Part shown: piece by piece, positions 45,701 through 54,038 of the stretch
Numbering within the stretch: the first letter of the stretch is position 1
Layout of the letters: each line of letters starts with the position of its first letter
Source of the DNA: an uncultured Prevotella sp.
GTDB lineage: Bacteria > Bacteroidota > Bacteroidia > Bacteroidales > Bacteroidaceae
Direction: 5' to 3'
NCBI GenBank assembly: GCA_937907705.1
Contig: CALCVP010000031.1
Span: forward strand, 1 to 64,000
DNA: 64,000 bases
Notes under the pieces: generated by a model
Told to the model about the DNA's origin: nothing
Databases searched by the model: none
The model's input: only the letters and a program-made list of their open reading frames with translations
Program-made: the position numbers and the translations under genes

Positions 45701-45905
45701 CGCCTTTAGGCAAAGTAATAGAGAAGTGTCCATCTACGTCGGTAACGGCACCGATGTTATTGTGTCCCACGACACGCACCGAGGCACCGATAATTGGTTC
45801 TCCGTCATCCTGAGAAACAACGGTTCCGGTAACTGCTGTTTGGGCCATGGCCATTCCTGCAGACAGGGATAGACCCGCCAAAACCATAGTTAGTCTTTTT
45901 TTCAT
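42711..45905 (-). CDS. SusC/RagA-family TonB-dependent outer-membrane transporter
   Basis: A 1064-residue transporter. The signal peptide (about 1-21) is followed by the CarboxypepD_reg-like domain (about 25-100, GTVVSQDDGEPIIGASV), the plug domain (about 110-230, with IKIRGISSINAGTSPLIIVDG and VLKDAASAALYGARGANG, given as separate parts) and a 22-strand barrel ending in the aromatic-terminated GGLTVTF. It forms a pedal-bin transporter with the following SusD protein, powered by TonB. First gene of a four-gene unit with a well-formed promoter (45954-45984). Confidence 0.96.
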   Translation of the reverse strand: MKKRLTMVLAGLSLSAGMAMAQTAVTGTVVSQDDGEPIIGASVRVVGHNNIGAVTDVDGHFSITLPKGASKLNVTYVGMEGQEVTVKGGRIKVALASDQRNLDEVMVVAYGTAKKSAFTGSAAVVKSDDISKLQVSNPVDALNGKVSGVQMYNSSGQPGASSPSIKIRGISSINAGTSPLIIVDGAPYDGDLNSISSQDIESMTVLKDAASAALYGARGANGVILITTKNAKKGKSTITVDAKWGSNSRALPDYYTVKSPAKYYEMWYQNLNNYATNKLGYSADQAARFANNNLTANNTYGLGYNVYNVPAGEYLIGNNGKINPNATLGRVISYNGQDYTLLPDDWSDAAYRNGLRQEYTVTATGTTDVSNFYGSVNYLDNEGITDNSDYKRFTGRLKADYQLKPWLKVAGNMTYTHFNTSYLSSEGDSDDSGNVFALTQMAPIYPLYVRDGKGNIMYNKEAGIKSYDYGDGTIIGLTRPYFSQSNPLSDIQLNQSGYEGNTVNATGSAEIRFLNDFKFTTTNTVTSEETRSTQTVNPFFGQYASLNGSVSKAHVRNWSYNYQQLLNWGHSYGENNIEVMLGHEYYRLRGYSLTGSKSNMFDYRNGELANAVIAGTQNSYVSDYNVEGYFGRALYNWSNRYFGSVSFRRDASSYFDPSHRWGNFFSFGGAWIISKEKWFNAPWVDELKFKASYGEQGNDAIGSYRYINTYSISNSNDEIAVSPNTLGNKNITWEKNANFNTGFEFSFWKGRLSGSVEYFYRKTSDMLFYFPIAPSFGYGGYYDNVGDMANSGVEVELNGDIIRTKDLVWSANLNMTAYKNKITKLPAERRSMTIDGVGGYASGNYFYGQGQSIYNFYMPKYAGVDEKTGEALYWKDVKDANGKVTGQEKTAEYSSATYHLCGTALPKVYGGFGTSLSYKGLEVSVAFNYQLGGKVFDATYQQEMSGTRGGAFHTDLLKAWTPENTNTNVPRFQFGDEYMAATSDRFLTSASYLALQNVNIAYNLPRVWINSLGIQNVKLYVAGDNLWLWSKRQGLDPRQSISGTSTAAYYSPIRSISGGLTVTF

Positions 45906-45953
45906 AAATACTCTCTCTAATTAAATAAATAAATATACGTTTGTTACAATTTG

Positions 45954-45984
45954 CAAAATTAAATATAATTTTAATAGGAACAAA
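45954..45984 (-). promoter_or_regulatory. Promoter of the susCD-protease operon
   Basis: On the minus strand TTTG (45984-45981) and TAATTTTG (45961-45954) are separated by 19 bases, the expected Bacteroidetes spacing. The predicted leader is about 42 bases. Confidence 0.65.
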
Positions 45985-46428
45985 ATATGAATGTAAAAAA
46001 AGTGAGTTTGCACCCGCTTTTTAACAAATTAGCATGAAAAACGCTCCTGTTTTTTCAAAAACTGAAAGTTTTAATGCGTGTTACATAACATTTTGATTAG
46101 ATCTTGACTTCATATTCAGCGAATATGGATGCAACGAAGCGAGGAGACGGCAATTGTTGCCGCACACGCCGCTGGTTTTGAATTTGACAATTTTAAGGTC
46201 TTTAAACTTTATATTTATTATTTCAGCCAGCCTTTCATGTTCAATTATATTCTATAAGTAACACAATGTCATCTTCGGGCTTACATTCAGCAGAACAAGC
46301 ACTACAAATCTTCGTTTTGACATTTATTCAGTGTATTTCAACAATTTATGTTATCAAACGCTGTGTTTTGGTTAAATGCGTTGTCGGCAATATGCAGTAA
46401 TTGAAAGAGAAAAACAGGGGTTGCAGGC

Positions 46429-46538
46429 AAAAGCTATGCAATCATCGTCTGATTGCATAGCTATCGGGAGGCGATAACGGTGCAACCGGATGGCGATTGC
46501 AATGGAACTGGAAGGCGATTGCACTGCAACAAGAACAA
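46429..46538. repeat. 22-bp palindromic repeat array C (5 units)
   Basis: Units start at 46429, 46451, 46473, 46495 and 46517 with an exact 22-base period: AAAAGC/GCAATC, GATTGC/GCTATC, GATAAC/GCAACC, GATTGC/(GGAACT), GATTGC/GCAACA. It stands between the sigma-operon terminator and the susC promoter region, well away from both start codons. Confidence 0.88.
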
Positions 46539-46591
46539 GGGGTGAGGGGCAAGCCTGGACACTTACCTATATATAAGGCCTTTGTCCGTGG

Positions 46592-46637
46592 GAAAAACAA
46601 AAAGGGCCGTTGCCTGATTGTGGAGCAACGACCCTTT
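46592..46637 (-). terminator. Terminator of the ECF sigma operon
   Basis: On the minus strand a hairpin with arms AAAGGGTCGTTGC and GCAACGGCCCTTT (one mismatch) is followed by a T-rich tract (TTTTTGTTTTTCCC). It lies 156 bases past the stop of the membrane partner gene. Confidence 0.8.
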
Positions 46638-46792
46638 AACTTTCGCTAGTATGTTATGAAAAATTTGAGAGAAATGAAACTTCACAGTTTCGTTTTGTTG
46701 TTTTACTAAACATGATTTTATTTGAGAAAGCATAGAAATATGTCTTTGTTGGATGGGTGGCACGGCTGCCACCCTGCCCCGCCCTGTGTGCT

Positions 46793-47254
46793 CTACTTGA
46801 GTATGGCGGTGGCCGGCGCCTGCTTGGCGGAGTCCATCTTCATGGAGTCTTCCATGGCTACGGATGCTCCGTGGCGCGCTTTCATCAGTCCGCTGACGTT
46901 CATCTGCTGTGTGTCGTCAGTGAAAGTGATTTGTGCCGCATTGCCTAATGTAAGGATGATGGCCACTACTGCGGCTGCCTTAAACAGTGGCTTCAGGCGC
47001 TGCGTGAGGCTTATGGTGCGCGCCTTGACGTACACCGGTTCTTCTACCAATTTCATCATGCGAGCGTCAAAGTCGCTACCCAATGTATCTTGTATGGGCT
47101 CTGCATGCTCGTAATTGAACACATCTTTGTAAACCTTGAGGCTCTCTGGAATGTCCTTTTGGGCAAAGAACGTGCGCAGAATGTGCTCCTCTTCGAGAGA
47201 AGTCTGGCAGTTCCAGTATTTTTCCAATAGCTGTTCGATATACTTATAGTCCAT
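46793..47254 (-). CDS. Small membrane protein partner of the ECF sigma factor (putative anti-sigma)
   Basis: A 153-residue protein with a cytoplasmic N-terminal part of about 90 residues (MDYKYIEQLLEKYWNCQTSLEEE), one membrane helix (LFKAAAVVAIILTLGNAAQITF, about 89-110; its core is AAAVVAIILTLG) and a short extracytoplasmic tail rich in M, D, K and A. The EKYWNCQTSLEEEHILRTFF start resembles small Bacteroidetes membrane proteins encoded behind ECF sigma factors. It overlaps the sigma gene by 11 bases. No FecR domain is present. Anti-sigma function is inferred from pairing and topology only. Confidence 0.75.
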   Translation of the reverse strand: MDYKYIEQLLEKYWNCQTSLEEEHILRTFFAQKDIPESLKVYKDVFNYEHAEPIQDTLGSDFDARMMKLVEEPVYVKARTISLTQRLKPLFKAAAVVAIILTLGNAAQITFTDDTQQMNVSGLMKARHGASVAMEDSMKMDSAKQAPATAILK

Positions 47255-47756
47255 ATTTGTCGAGTTCTTGATATTTTTGTTTTACCGTTTGCCTTGCCCT
47301 GAAGATGTTCACTTTCACTTGCTCTTCGCTCAAAGTGAGTATCCGGGCAATTTCTTTATAGCTTTTTCCTTCAAAGTCTCTCAGCTGCATGCAGCTTCGT
47401 TGCTTCTCGGGCAACCCGTTGACGATGCGCTTGACCATCTGCAAGCGGTCTTTCTGCAGCATTCTGTCGTAGGGGTTAGAGGCCGTGTCGGCAGAGTCTA
47501 TCAGGCTTTCTTCTATCGACGCGTTGTCGCTGCCAGCCTTTCGCTTCTTGTCCAAGGCGATATTGCGGCATATCGTCAGGCTGAAAGCCTCAAGAGAGTC
47601 TATGTTTTGCCAGTTGTCGCGCTTGTTCCATATCTTGACAAGCGTTTCCTGCACGATGTCTTCCGCCTCTTCCCGGTTGAGCATTATGCGCAACGCCAAG
47701 CGGTAGAGCACGTTTTTCAACGGCAATATATCGTTTTTAAAACTGATATTTTTCAT
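47244..47756 (-). CDS. ECF-type RNA polymerase sigma factor
   Basis: A 170-residue sigma-70 family protein with region 2 (about residues 12-75, LYRLALRIMLNREEAEDIVQETLVKIW) and region 4 (about 105-165, NGLPEKQRSCMQLRDFEGKSYKEIA, then LSEEQVKVNIFRARQTVKQKY), and no region 1 or 3. These two regions recognise the -10 and -35 parts of alternative promoters. It is translationally overlapped by its membrane partner. Its regulon is unknown; the downstream susCD locus on the same strand is one possible target, though its promoter looks like the housekeeping type. Confidence 0.93.
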   Translation of the reverse strand: MKNISFKNDILPLKNVLYRLALRIMLNREEAEDIVQETLVKIWNKRDNWQNIDSLEAFSLTICRNIALDKKRKAGSDNASIEESLIDSADTASNPYDRMLQKDRLQMVKRIVNGLPEKQRSCMQLRDFEGKSYKEIARILTLSEEQVKVNIFRARQTVKQKYQELDKYGL

Positions 47757-47924
47757 CTGCTCTCTGTTTAAATGACGATTGGGTAACCATAAAGTTACAG
47801 CGGATAACTAATTTGTTTAGTATTTAACATTTGTTTACTGTTATGCACTTGTATATCAAGTTGCGGCAAACAAGGGGATACCTTATATAATAAAAGAAGG
47901 CGTTTCGCCACCATGACGGATGCC

Positions 47925-48698
47925 TTACTGTTGAACAACGGTGCCATGACGGCCGTCTATGGCGGTGGCCAAGGTTATGTTGACCCTGCTTACCCCAGCC
48001 TCCACGGCAGCTAAAGCATTCTCTATCTTGGGCAGCATGCCGCCAGCCACGATGCCGTCTGCCACCAACTGGCGGAAATCGGCACGGGTAATAAGGGGTA
48101 TCACGCTGCTGTCGTCGTCAGGATTGCGCAGCACTCCCGGCTTCTCAAAGCAGTATATCAGCGTTACATCATAACAGTCAGCCAAGGCTTTGGCGGCTTC
48201 TGAGGCTATGGTATCGGCATTGGTATTGAGTATATGCCCCTGACCGTCGTGGGTAAGCGGTGCCAGCACGGGGGTAACACCCATTTCTACAAGCTGTTGG
48301 AGCTTCTTTCCGTCTGCGCGCTCCACGTCGCCCACAAAGCCGTAATCCACGTCTTTGACGGGCCGCTTGCGGGAGCGTATCACGTTCATGTCGGCACCTG
48401 TCAGCCCCAAGGCATCGATGCCCAAGGCCTGAAGGCGTGCCACCAAGTTCTTGTTGACCAGTCCGCCATAGACCATGGTTACCACCTCCAGCATGGATTG
48501 GTCTGTAATACGGCGGCCTGCCACCATCTTGCTCTCTATGCCCAGGCGCGAGGCAATGGCGGTGGCGCGGCGTCCGCCGCCGTGAACCAATACTTTGCGG
48601 CCTTGTATCTGGCTGAAATCAGCCAACAGTTGCGACAGGCGGGCCTCATCTTCCACTACGGCTCCGCCCACTTTTATGACGGTCAATGGTTGCTTCAT
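47925..48698 (-). CDS. argB: Acetylglutamate kinase-family enzyme ArgB
   Basis: An amino-acid kinase of 257 residues for the second step of arginine synthesis. The phosphate-binding KVGGAVVEDEARL (near residue 9), the HGGGRRATAIASRLG substrate motif (near 40) and the ATP-side NTNADTIASEAAKALA (near 155) are present. In Bacteroides the pathway is known to run through N-succinyl instead of N-acetyl intermediates, so the natural substrate may be N-succinylglutamate (inference). It lies 164 bases downstream of speA on the same strand. Confidence 0.93.
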   Translation of the reverse strand: MKQPLTVIKVGGAVVEDEARLSQLLADFSQIQGRKVLVHGGGRRATAIASRLGIESKMVAGRRITDQSMLEVVTMVYGGLVNKNLVARLQALGIDALGLTGADMNVIRSRKRPVKDVDYGFVGDVERADGKKLQQLVEMGVTPVLAPLTHDGQGHILNTNADTIASEAAKALADCYDVTLIYCFEKPGVLRNPDDDSSVIPLITRADFRQLVADGIVAGGMLPKIENALAAVEAGVSRVNITLATAIDGRHGTVVQQ

Positions 48699-48768
48699 CT
48701 CTCAATCTGTTTTATCGTTACTATGTAGTGAATGGCCAAGTGCCATTCTTTTCTTCTTGCAATAGATG

Positions 48769-48822
48769 CCGGCAAACAGGCGTTCTGCATAACAGAAACA
48801 AGGCAAAACACCTGTTTGCCGG
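48769..48822. repeat. Inverted repeat between speA and argB
   Basis: Perfect 12-base arms (48769-48780 and 48811-48822, CCGGCAAACAGG and its complement) enclose 30 bases that contain a smaller TCTG/CAGA hairpin. No T-tract follows on the minus strand. It lies 41 bases past the speA stop and may be a transcript-stabilising or attenuating structure. Confidence 0.5.
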
Positions 48823-48862
48823 TTTGAAAATACATGTCCGCTGCTGTAAAAGCAACGACAGC

Positions 48863-50755
48863 TTACTCCAAATAAGTATATCCGTAAAGGCCCGAACGGT
48901 AGTTTGACAAGAACTCCTTGCCCTCTTCGAGCGTTATCTTGCCTTGCCTTACGCTCTTGGTAACCCACACTTCCAGCTGGCGAACCAGCTTCTTGGGGTT
49001 ATACTGCACATACTCCAGCACCTCTTCCACGGTCTCTCCATCGTAGATTTGGTCGATATGGTAGTGCCCGTCCTTTACGGTGATGTGGGCAGCATTGGTG
49101 TCTCCAAACAGGTTATGCATGTCGCCCAATATCTCTTGGTAGGCTCCCACCAGGAAAACGCCCAGATAATAAGGCTCGTTTTTCTTGAGCGTGTGCACCG
49201 GCAAGATGTGGGATATGCTGCAGTTGGTGGCAAAGTTGGCTATTTTTCCGTCGCTGTCGCAGGTAATGTCTTGCAGTGTGGCACTGCGGGTGGGGCGCTC
49301 ATTGAGGCGCTGCAGCGGCATAATGGGGAACAACTGGTCAATGGCCCAGCTGTCGGGAAGCGACTGAAAGAGCGAGAAATTGCAGAAATACTTGTCTGCC
49401 AACAGCTTGTCGAGCGTGCGAAGTTCCTCAGGCGTGTGCTTCAGTTGCTTGGCCAAGGTGTTCACTTCGCGGCAAATGCTCCAGTACATGCGCTCTATCT
49501 CGGCACGCGTTTGCAGGTCAACGATGCCATGACTGAACAGGTCCAGTGCCTCCTCCCGTATCTGTTCGGCATCGTGCCAGTCTTCAAGCATGGTGCGAGG
49601 GTTGAGGTTATCCCATATCTCATAGAGGTCTTTCACCAGGGGATGAGCCTCATCCTGCGGTTCATACTCTTCGTTCATCTCGGGCAAAGAGGCTGTTTCC
49701 AGCACATCAATGACCAGTACCGAATGGTGGGCAGACAGCGAACGGCCGCCCTCGGTGATAATGTTAGGATGCTTGATGCCCGTTTTGTTGGCAGCATCTA
49801 CAAAGGTGTAGATACAGTCGTTGACGTATTCTTGAATGGAATAGTTCACTGAACTCTCGCTGCTGGCAGAGCGCGTGCCGTCGTAATCGACGCCCAAGCC
49901 ACCGCCACAGTCTACAAACTCCACGTTATATCCCATCTTGTGCAACTGGATATAGAACTGTGAGGCCTCCCGCAAGGCGGTCTGTATGCGCCTGATTTTG
50001 GTAATCTGACTACCGATATGGAAATGTATCAGCTTCAGGCAGTCCTGCATTCCCTTCTTTTCAAGTATCTGCAAGGCGTTCAACAGCTCCGAACTGGTAA
50101 GCCCGAACTTGCTGGCATCGCCGCCGCTTTCAGCCCACTTGCCGCTGCCGGAGGATGCAAGCTTGATTCTGACGCCCAAGTTGGGCCGCACATTCAGCTT
50201 CTTGGCAGCGGCAGCTATCAGCTCAAGCTCGTTGAGCTTCTCTATCACTATGAAGATACGTTTGCCCATCTTCTGTGCCAACAGCGCCAATTCTATATAG
50301 CTCTGGTCCTTATAGCCGTTGCAGATAATGAGCGAATCGCTCTGGCACTGCACCGCTATCACAGCATGAAGTTCGGGCTTGCTGCCTGCTTCCAGACCCA
50401 AGTTGAACTTTCGTCCGTGGCTGATGACCTCTTCCACCACAGGCTGCATCTGGTTCACCTTGATGGGATATATGATGAAATTCTCGCCCTGGTAGCCGTA
50501 TTCGTCTGCTGCTTTCTTGAAACAGCTCCACGTTTTCTCAATGCGATTGTCGAGAATGTCGGGGAAACGCAGCAAAACAGGAGGCGTAATGTCCCGCAAT
50601 GCCAGCTCGTCCATCACGTCATGGAGGTCTATTTGGGTATTGTCCTTGCAGGGAGTAACATACACATCGCCTGCGTCATTGATGCCAAAGTAAGATGTTC
50701 CCCATCCATTGAGGTTGTAAAGTTCCTTGGAATCTTCAATAGTCCACTTCTTCAT
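48863..50755 (-). CDS. speA: Biosynthetic arginine decarboxylase SpeA
   Basis: A fold-III PLP enzyme of 630 residues that converts arginine to agmatine for polyamine synthesis. YPIKVNQMQPVVEEV carries the PLP lysine (near residue 100), HFHIGSQITKIRR (near 245) and VDCGGGLGVDYDG (near 285) line the cofactor site, and the long insertion and C-terminal domain match the biosynthetic enzyme. The length is typical. It precedes argB on the same strand, linking arginine synthesis and use. Confidence 0.96.
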   Translation of the reverse strand: MKKWTIEDSKELYNLNGWGTSYFGINDAGDVYVTPCKDNTQIDLHDVMDELALRDITPPVLLRFPDILDNRIEKTWSCFKKAADEYGYQGENFIIYPIKVNQMQPVVEEVISHGRKFNLGLEAGSKPELHAVIAVQCQSDSLIICNGYKDQSYIELALLAQKMGKRIFIVIEKLNELELIAAAAKKLNVRPNLGVRIKLASSGSGKWAESGGDASKFGLTSSELLNALQILEKKGMQDCLKLIHFHIGSQITKIRRIQTALREASQFYIQLHKMGYNVEFVDCGGGLGVDYDGTRSASSESSVNYSIQEYVNDCIYTFVDAANKTGIKHPNIITEGGRSLSAHHSVLVIDVLETASLPEMNEEYEPQDEAHPLVKDLYEIWDNLNPRTMLEDWHDAEQIREEALDLFSHGIVDLQTRAEIERMYWSICREVNTLAKQLKHTPEELRTLDKLLADKYFCNFSLFQSLPDSWAIDQLFPIMPLQRLNERPTRSATLQDITCDSDGKIANFATNCSISHILPVHTLKKNEPYYLGVFLVGAYQEILGDMHNLFGDTNAAHITVKDGHYHIDQIYDGETVEEVLEYVQYNPKKLVRQLEVWVTKSVRQGKITLEEGKEFLSNYRSGLYGYTYLE

Positions 50756-50907
50756 TCACTGATATTGTTTTGAAATTGATTAGCTAAAGTTAAAGGTGCC
50801 AACGTTCAGCAACAGTCTGTTGCCTGTCCATTGCCATGATGGGCAGATGCAGCAACAGCCCTGACAAATGGCTGAACGCCGCCTGTTCAAACATTGTATT
50901 TTGCCGA

Positions 50908-50940
50908 TTGGTGCGCCATAACGGTTGTATGGCGCACCAA
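50908..50940. terminator. Perfect hairpin just after aroK
   Basis: A 13-bp perfect stem (TTGGTGCGCCATA, 50908-50920, with its complement at 50928-50940) and 7-base loop lies seven bases past the aroK stop. No T-tract follows on the minus strand, so it may protect the 3' end or terminate weakly. Confidence 0.5.
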
Positions 50941-50947
50941 CAGCGGT

Positions 50948-51475
50948 TTACAGGTTGACCACCTTGCACAACATGTCTGCGGCGGTCTTTATCTTCTGGT
51001 AGTTGTCAAGCAAGTTCACGTCAAGCGTGTGCTTGGCTTTCTCGTAATAAGGGCTTCGCTTTTGCAGTTGCGCTTGTATGAAAGCGCGCATCTCATCGGC
51101 TGTTTTGTCTTTGAGCAAGGGGCGTTCCACGCGTCCCATTTTCAAGTGTTCATAGAGCACTTCGGGCGCTGCCTTCAGGTAGACCGTGTCGCCTTGCCGG
51201 TTCATATAGTCTATATTGTCAAAGAAGCAGGGCGTTCCGCCACCGCAACTGATGATGACATCCTCAAACTCTGCTACCTCATGGAGCATGTTCCTCTCTA
51301 TCTTCCGGAAGCCCTCTTCGCCCTTTTCGGCAAACAGTTGCGCTACAGTCTTGTGCATACGGCTCTCTATGTACCAGTCAAGGTCATAGAACTGCAAGCC
51401 TGTAACCTTAGCCAGCTCCTTGCCAAGAGTGGTTTTTCCTGTCCCCATATAGCCTATAATAATGATTCTTTTCAT
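50948..51475 (-). CDS. aroK: Shikimate kinase AroK
   Basis: A P-loop kinase of 175 residues phosphorylating shikimate in aromatic amino acid synthesis. IIIIGYMGTGKTTLGKELA (residues 3-21) is the Walker A region, FYDLDWYIE carries the shikimate-binding aspartate, and IISCGGGTPCF is the conserved GGG motif. The frame opens earlier (51514), inside topA, but the ATG at 51475 gives the standard N-terminus. The topA stop and aroK start share one base (TGATG), which implies coupled translation. Confidence 0.95.
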   Translation of the reverse strand: MKRIIIIGYMGTGKTTLGKELAKVTGLQFYDLDWYIESRMHKTVAQLFAEKGEEGFRKIERNMLHEVAEFEDVIISCGGGTPCFFDNIDYMNRQGDTVYLKAAPEVLYEHLKMGRVERPLLKDKTADEMRAFIQAQLQKRSPYYEKAKHTLDVNLLDNYQKIKTAADMLCKVVNL

Positions 51476-53787
51476 CAGCCTTTCTTCTTTGAACTGTTGA
51501 TAATGTCCATACACTCTGCCAAAGACAGCTCCGCAGCCTTGTCGTGCAGGTTCTTGGGCAGACGGTAGTTCTTGCCGTCATAAGCCAAGTAAGGACCGTA
51601 TCTGCCGTTCATCACCTCCAGTTTTGGTTCCTCTTCAAAGGTCTTGATGTGGCGTTTCTCTTCCTGCTCACGCTTCTGCTTGATAAGGCTTACTGCCGTT
51701 TCCAGAGTTACCGTGAGCGGATTTTCGGTCTTGGGCAGCGACACATACTTCTTGTTATGCATCACATAAGGCCCGAAGCGGCCTGCTCCTATCACTACAT
51801 CAGAGTCTTCAAACTGACCCACTACACGCGGCAACTTAAACAGTTCGAGCGCTTCATCGAGCGTGATGGTCTCTATGCTCTTGTCAGCAGGCATCTGTGC
51901 AAAGCGCGGCTTCTCTTTATCGTCAGCGGCACCTATCTGCACAACAGGTCCAAAACGGCCTATCTTTACAAACACAGGCTTGCCACTGGCCGGGTCAACG
52001 CCTAACTGTCGCTCGCCCACCTTATGCTCTTCGCGGGTCTTCATGGTCTTTTCCACGGTAGGTTCAAAGCCTTTGTAGAAGTCTTTTATCATGTTTTCCC
52101 ACTTCGACTGGCCTTCTGCTATGGTATCAAACTGCTGCTCTACCTTGGCGGTAAAGTTATAATCCATGATGTTGGGGAAGTATTTCATCAGGAAGTCGTT
52201 GACAACAGTACCTATATCCGTAGGCAACAGCTTCCCCTTCTCGTTGCCCACCATCTCCGTTTTGGTCTTTTGTGTAATCACCTTTCCCTGCAACGTGTCG
52301 ATGGTATATTTGCGTTCGGTGCCTTTCTTGTCGCCTTTCTGCACATATTCGCGCTGCTGTATGGTGCTGATAGTAGGCGCATAAGTAGACGGACGGCCGA
52401 TACCCAGCTCCTCCAACTTGTGCACCAAGCTGGCTTCAGTGTATCTTACAGGGCCTTGGCTGAACCTTTGTGTGGCGGTAACTTCGCGGCGTTGCAGCTG
52501 CTCACCTTCCACCATAGGGGGCAACAGGTGAGAAGAGGCCTCTTGCGTATTGTCTTCATCATCGAGAGATTCGCGGTAAACCTTCAGAAAACCGTCAAAC
52601 TTCACTACCTCACCACTGGCAACGAACTTCTCGGCAGCACCGCTGATATTGATGTTTACCGTCGTTTTCTCTATCTGTGCGTCTGCCATCTGGCAGGCAG
52701 CAGTGCGCTTCCAAATGAGGTCATAGAGGCGTTTCTCTTGCTGAGTGCCCTCTATCTCGGTGTTCTCCATATAGGTAGGACGGATAGCTTCGTGCGCTTC
52801 CTGCGCACCTTTCGAGTGTGTGTGATACTGACGAGGCTTGCTATACTCCTCTCCCCACAGCTTGATAATCTCTGCCTTGCTTGAGTTGATGCAGAGCGAA
52901 GACAGGTTTACAGAGTCGGTACGCATGTAAGTGATGCGTCCGTTCTCGTAAAGATGCTGTGCAATCATCATTGTCTGCGATACCGTAAAGCCGAGCTTGC
53001 GGGCCGCTTCCTGCTGAAGGGTTGACGTGGTGAATGGAGGTGCAGGCATACGCTTCAGCGGTTTCTTGCTCACTGAGCTGATAGTAAACTCTGCATCCTT
53101 GCAAGCCTCCAGGAATTTCTCTACTTCTTCGTGGGTCTTGAAGCGGGTGTCAAGCTCCGCTTTCACTTCTGAAGCCGAGCCGTCGGGGGCTACCACGGCA
53201 AAGATGGCATTGACGCGATAGTAGGGCTCGCTCTTGAATGCCTGTATTTCCCGCTCTCTCTCAACAATCAGTCGCACTGCCACGCTCTGCACACGACCGG
53301 CAGAGAGGGCCGGCTTTACCTTTCGCCACAACACGGGCGACAGCTTGAAACCTACAATACGGTCAAGCACGCGGCGTGCTTGCTGCGCATTGACCAGGTT
53401 CATGTCAAGGTGGCGAGGATGCTTGATGGCATCAAGTATAGCGGGTTTGGTTATTTCGTGGAATACGATACGGTTGGTTTTGTTCTCATCCAGCCCCAAC
53501 ACCTCACACAGATGCCATGAGATGGCCTCTCCCTCGCGGTCCTCATCGGAAGCGAGCCATACCTTTTCAGAATTTTTGGCATTGCTTTTCAGTTCGCTTA
53601 CCAGCTTCTTCTTCTCTTCAGGTATCTCGTAGTGTGGGGTTAATGTATCTATATCTATGCTTAGTTCTTTCTTCTTTAAGTCTCGGATATGTCCGTAGCT
53701 GGACATCACTTTGTAGTCTTTGCCTAAAAATTTTTCGATCGTCTTGGCTTTCGCCGGGCTCTCTACTATTACTAAATTCTTTTGCAT
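51475..53787 (-). CDS. topA: DNA topoisomerase I
   Basis: A type IA topoisomerase of 770 residues that relaxes negative supercoils. The TOPRIM domain (residues 3-125, VIVESPAKAKTIEKFLG and LASDEDREGEAISWHL), the active-site tyrosine region ENGRITYMRTDSVNLS (near 290) and C-terminal Toprim_Crpt repeats (about 600-760, GRFGPVVQIG, GRFGPYVMH, GRYGPYLAY) are seen. C4 zinc fingers are absent, as in many Bacteroidetes. It has a -7 element 30 bases upstream. Confidence 0.96.
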   Translation of the reverse strand: MQKNLVIVESPAKAKTIEKFLGKDYKVMSSYGHIRDLKKKELSIDIDTLTPHYEIPEEKKKLVSELKSNAKNSEKVWLASDEDREGEAISWHLCEVLGLDENKTNRIVFHEITKPAILDAIKHPRHLDMNLVNAQQARRVLDRIVGFKLSPVLWRKVKPALSAGRVQSVAVRLIVEREREIQAFKSEPYYRVNAIFAVVAPDGSASEVKAELDTRFKTHEEVEKFLEACKDAEFTISSVSKKPLKRMPAPPFTTSTLQQEAARKLGFTVSQTMMIAQHLYENGRITYMRTDSVNLSSLCINSSKAEIIKLWGEEYSKPRQYHTHSKGAQEAHEAIRPTYMENTEIEGTQQEKRLYDLIWKRTAACQMADAQIEKTTVNINISGAAEKFVASGEVVKFDGFLKVYRESLDDEDNTQEASSHLLPPMVEGEQLQRREVTATQRFSQGPVRYTEASLVHKLEELGIGRPSTYAPTISTIQQREYVQKGDKKGTERKYTIDTLQGKVITQKTKTEMVGNEKGKLLPTDIGTVVNDFLMKYFPNIMDYNFTAKVEQQFDTIAEGQSKWENMIKDFYKGFEPTVEKTMKTREEHKVGERQLGVDPASGKPVFVKIGRFGPVVQIGAADDKEKPRFAQMPADKSIETITLDEALELFKLPRVVGQFEDSDVVIGAGRFGPYVMHNKKYVSLPKTENPLTVTLETAVSLIKQKREQEEKRHIKTFEEEPKLEVMNGRYGPYLAYDGKNYRLPKNLHDKAAELSLAECMDIINSSKKKG

Positions 53788-53816
53788 TGTATGGTCAACG
53801 TTTTTTTATTCGGGCG

Positions 53817-53824
53817 CAAAAGTA
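53817..53824 (-). promoter_or_regulatory. Promoter -7 element of topA-aroK
   Basis: Minus strand TACTTTTG, 30 bases before the topA ATG; AT-rich upstream without a clear -33 element. Confidence 0.5.
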
Positions 53825-53967
53825 AACAAAACTTTTTCATACACCTTATATAATATATGAAAAAACCGTTTTTTAAAGTTTTTTAGGAAATAGCTTTTTA
53901 TCGCCTGACAGGCCGCTTTTGCGGTCTGTACAACCGCTTTTCCACTACCATAAGAATTGTTCTTTCT

Positions 53968-54016
53968 TATAGAGAAGCCCCTTTGCCACTGCCGTGTCAT
54001 GCAATGGAAAAGGGGG
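53968..54016 (-). terminator. Imperfect hairpin after the NUDIX gene
   Basis: Arms containing GCCCCTTTGCCACTGC and GCAATGGAAAAGGGGGC (plus strand) pair with a few mismatches, 23 bases past the NUDIX stop. The minus-strand continuation TTCTCTAT is only weakly T-rich, so terminator function is uncertain. Confidence 0.4.
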
Positions 54017-54038
54017 CATCCCTACAAGAACTGTCTGT

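Larger units (their letters stand above)
45906..46792. other. Large gap between susC and the ECF sigma unit
   Basis: Of these 887 bases the ends hold the susC promoter (45954-45984) and the terminator of the sigma operon (46592-46637); repeat array C is at 46429-46538. The rest is AT-rich without a credible gene. One small inverted repeat, CATATTC/GAATATG with a 3-base spacer (46111-46127), lies about 130 bases upstream of the susC -33 element and could be an operator. Confidence 0.5.

Noticed and set aside
48944..49852. 302-codon frame on plus opposite speA
   Set aside because: Antisense shadow; no start context or known domain.
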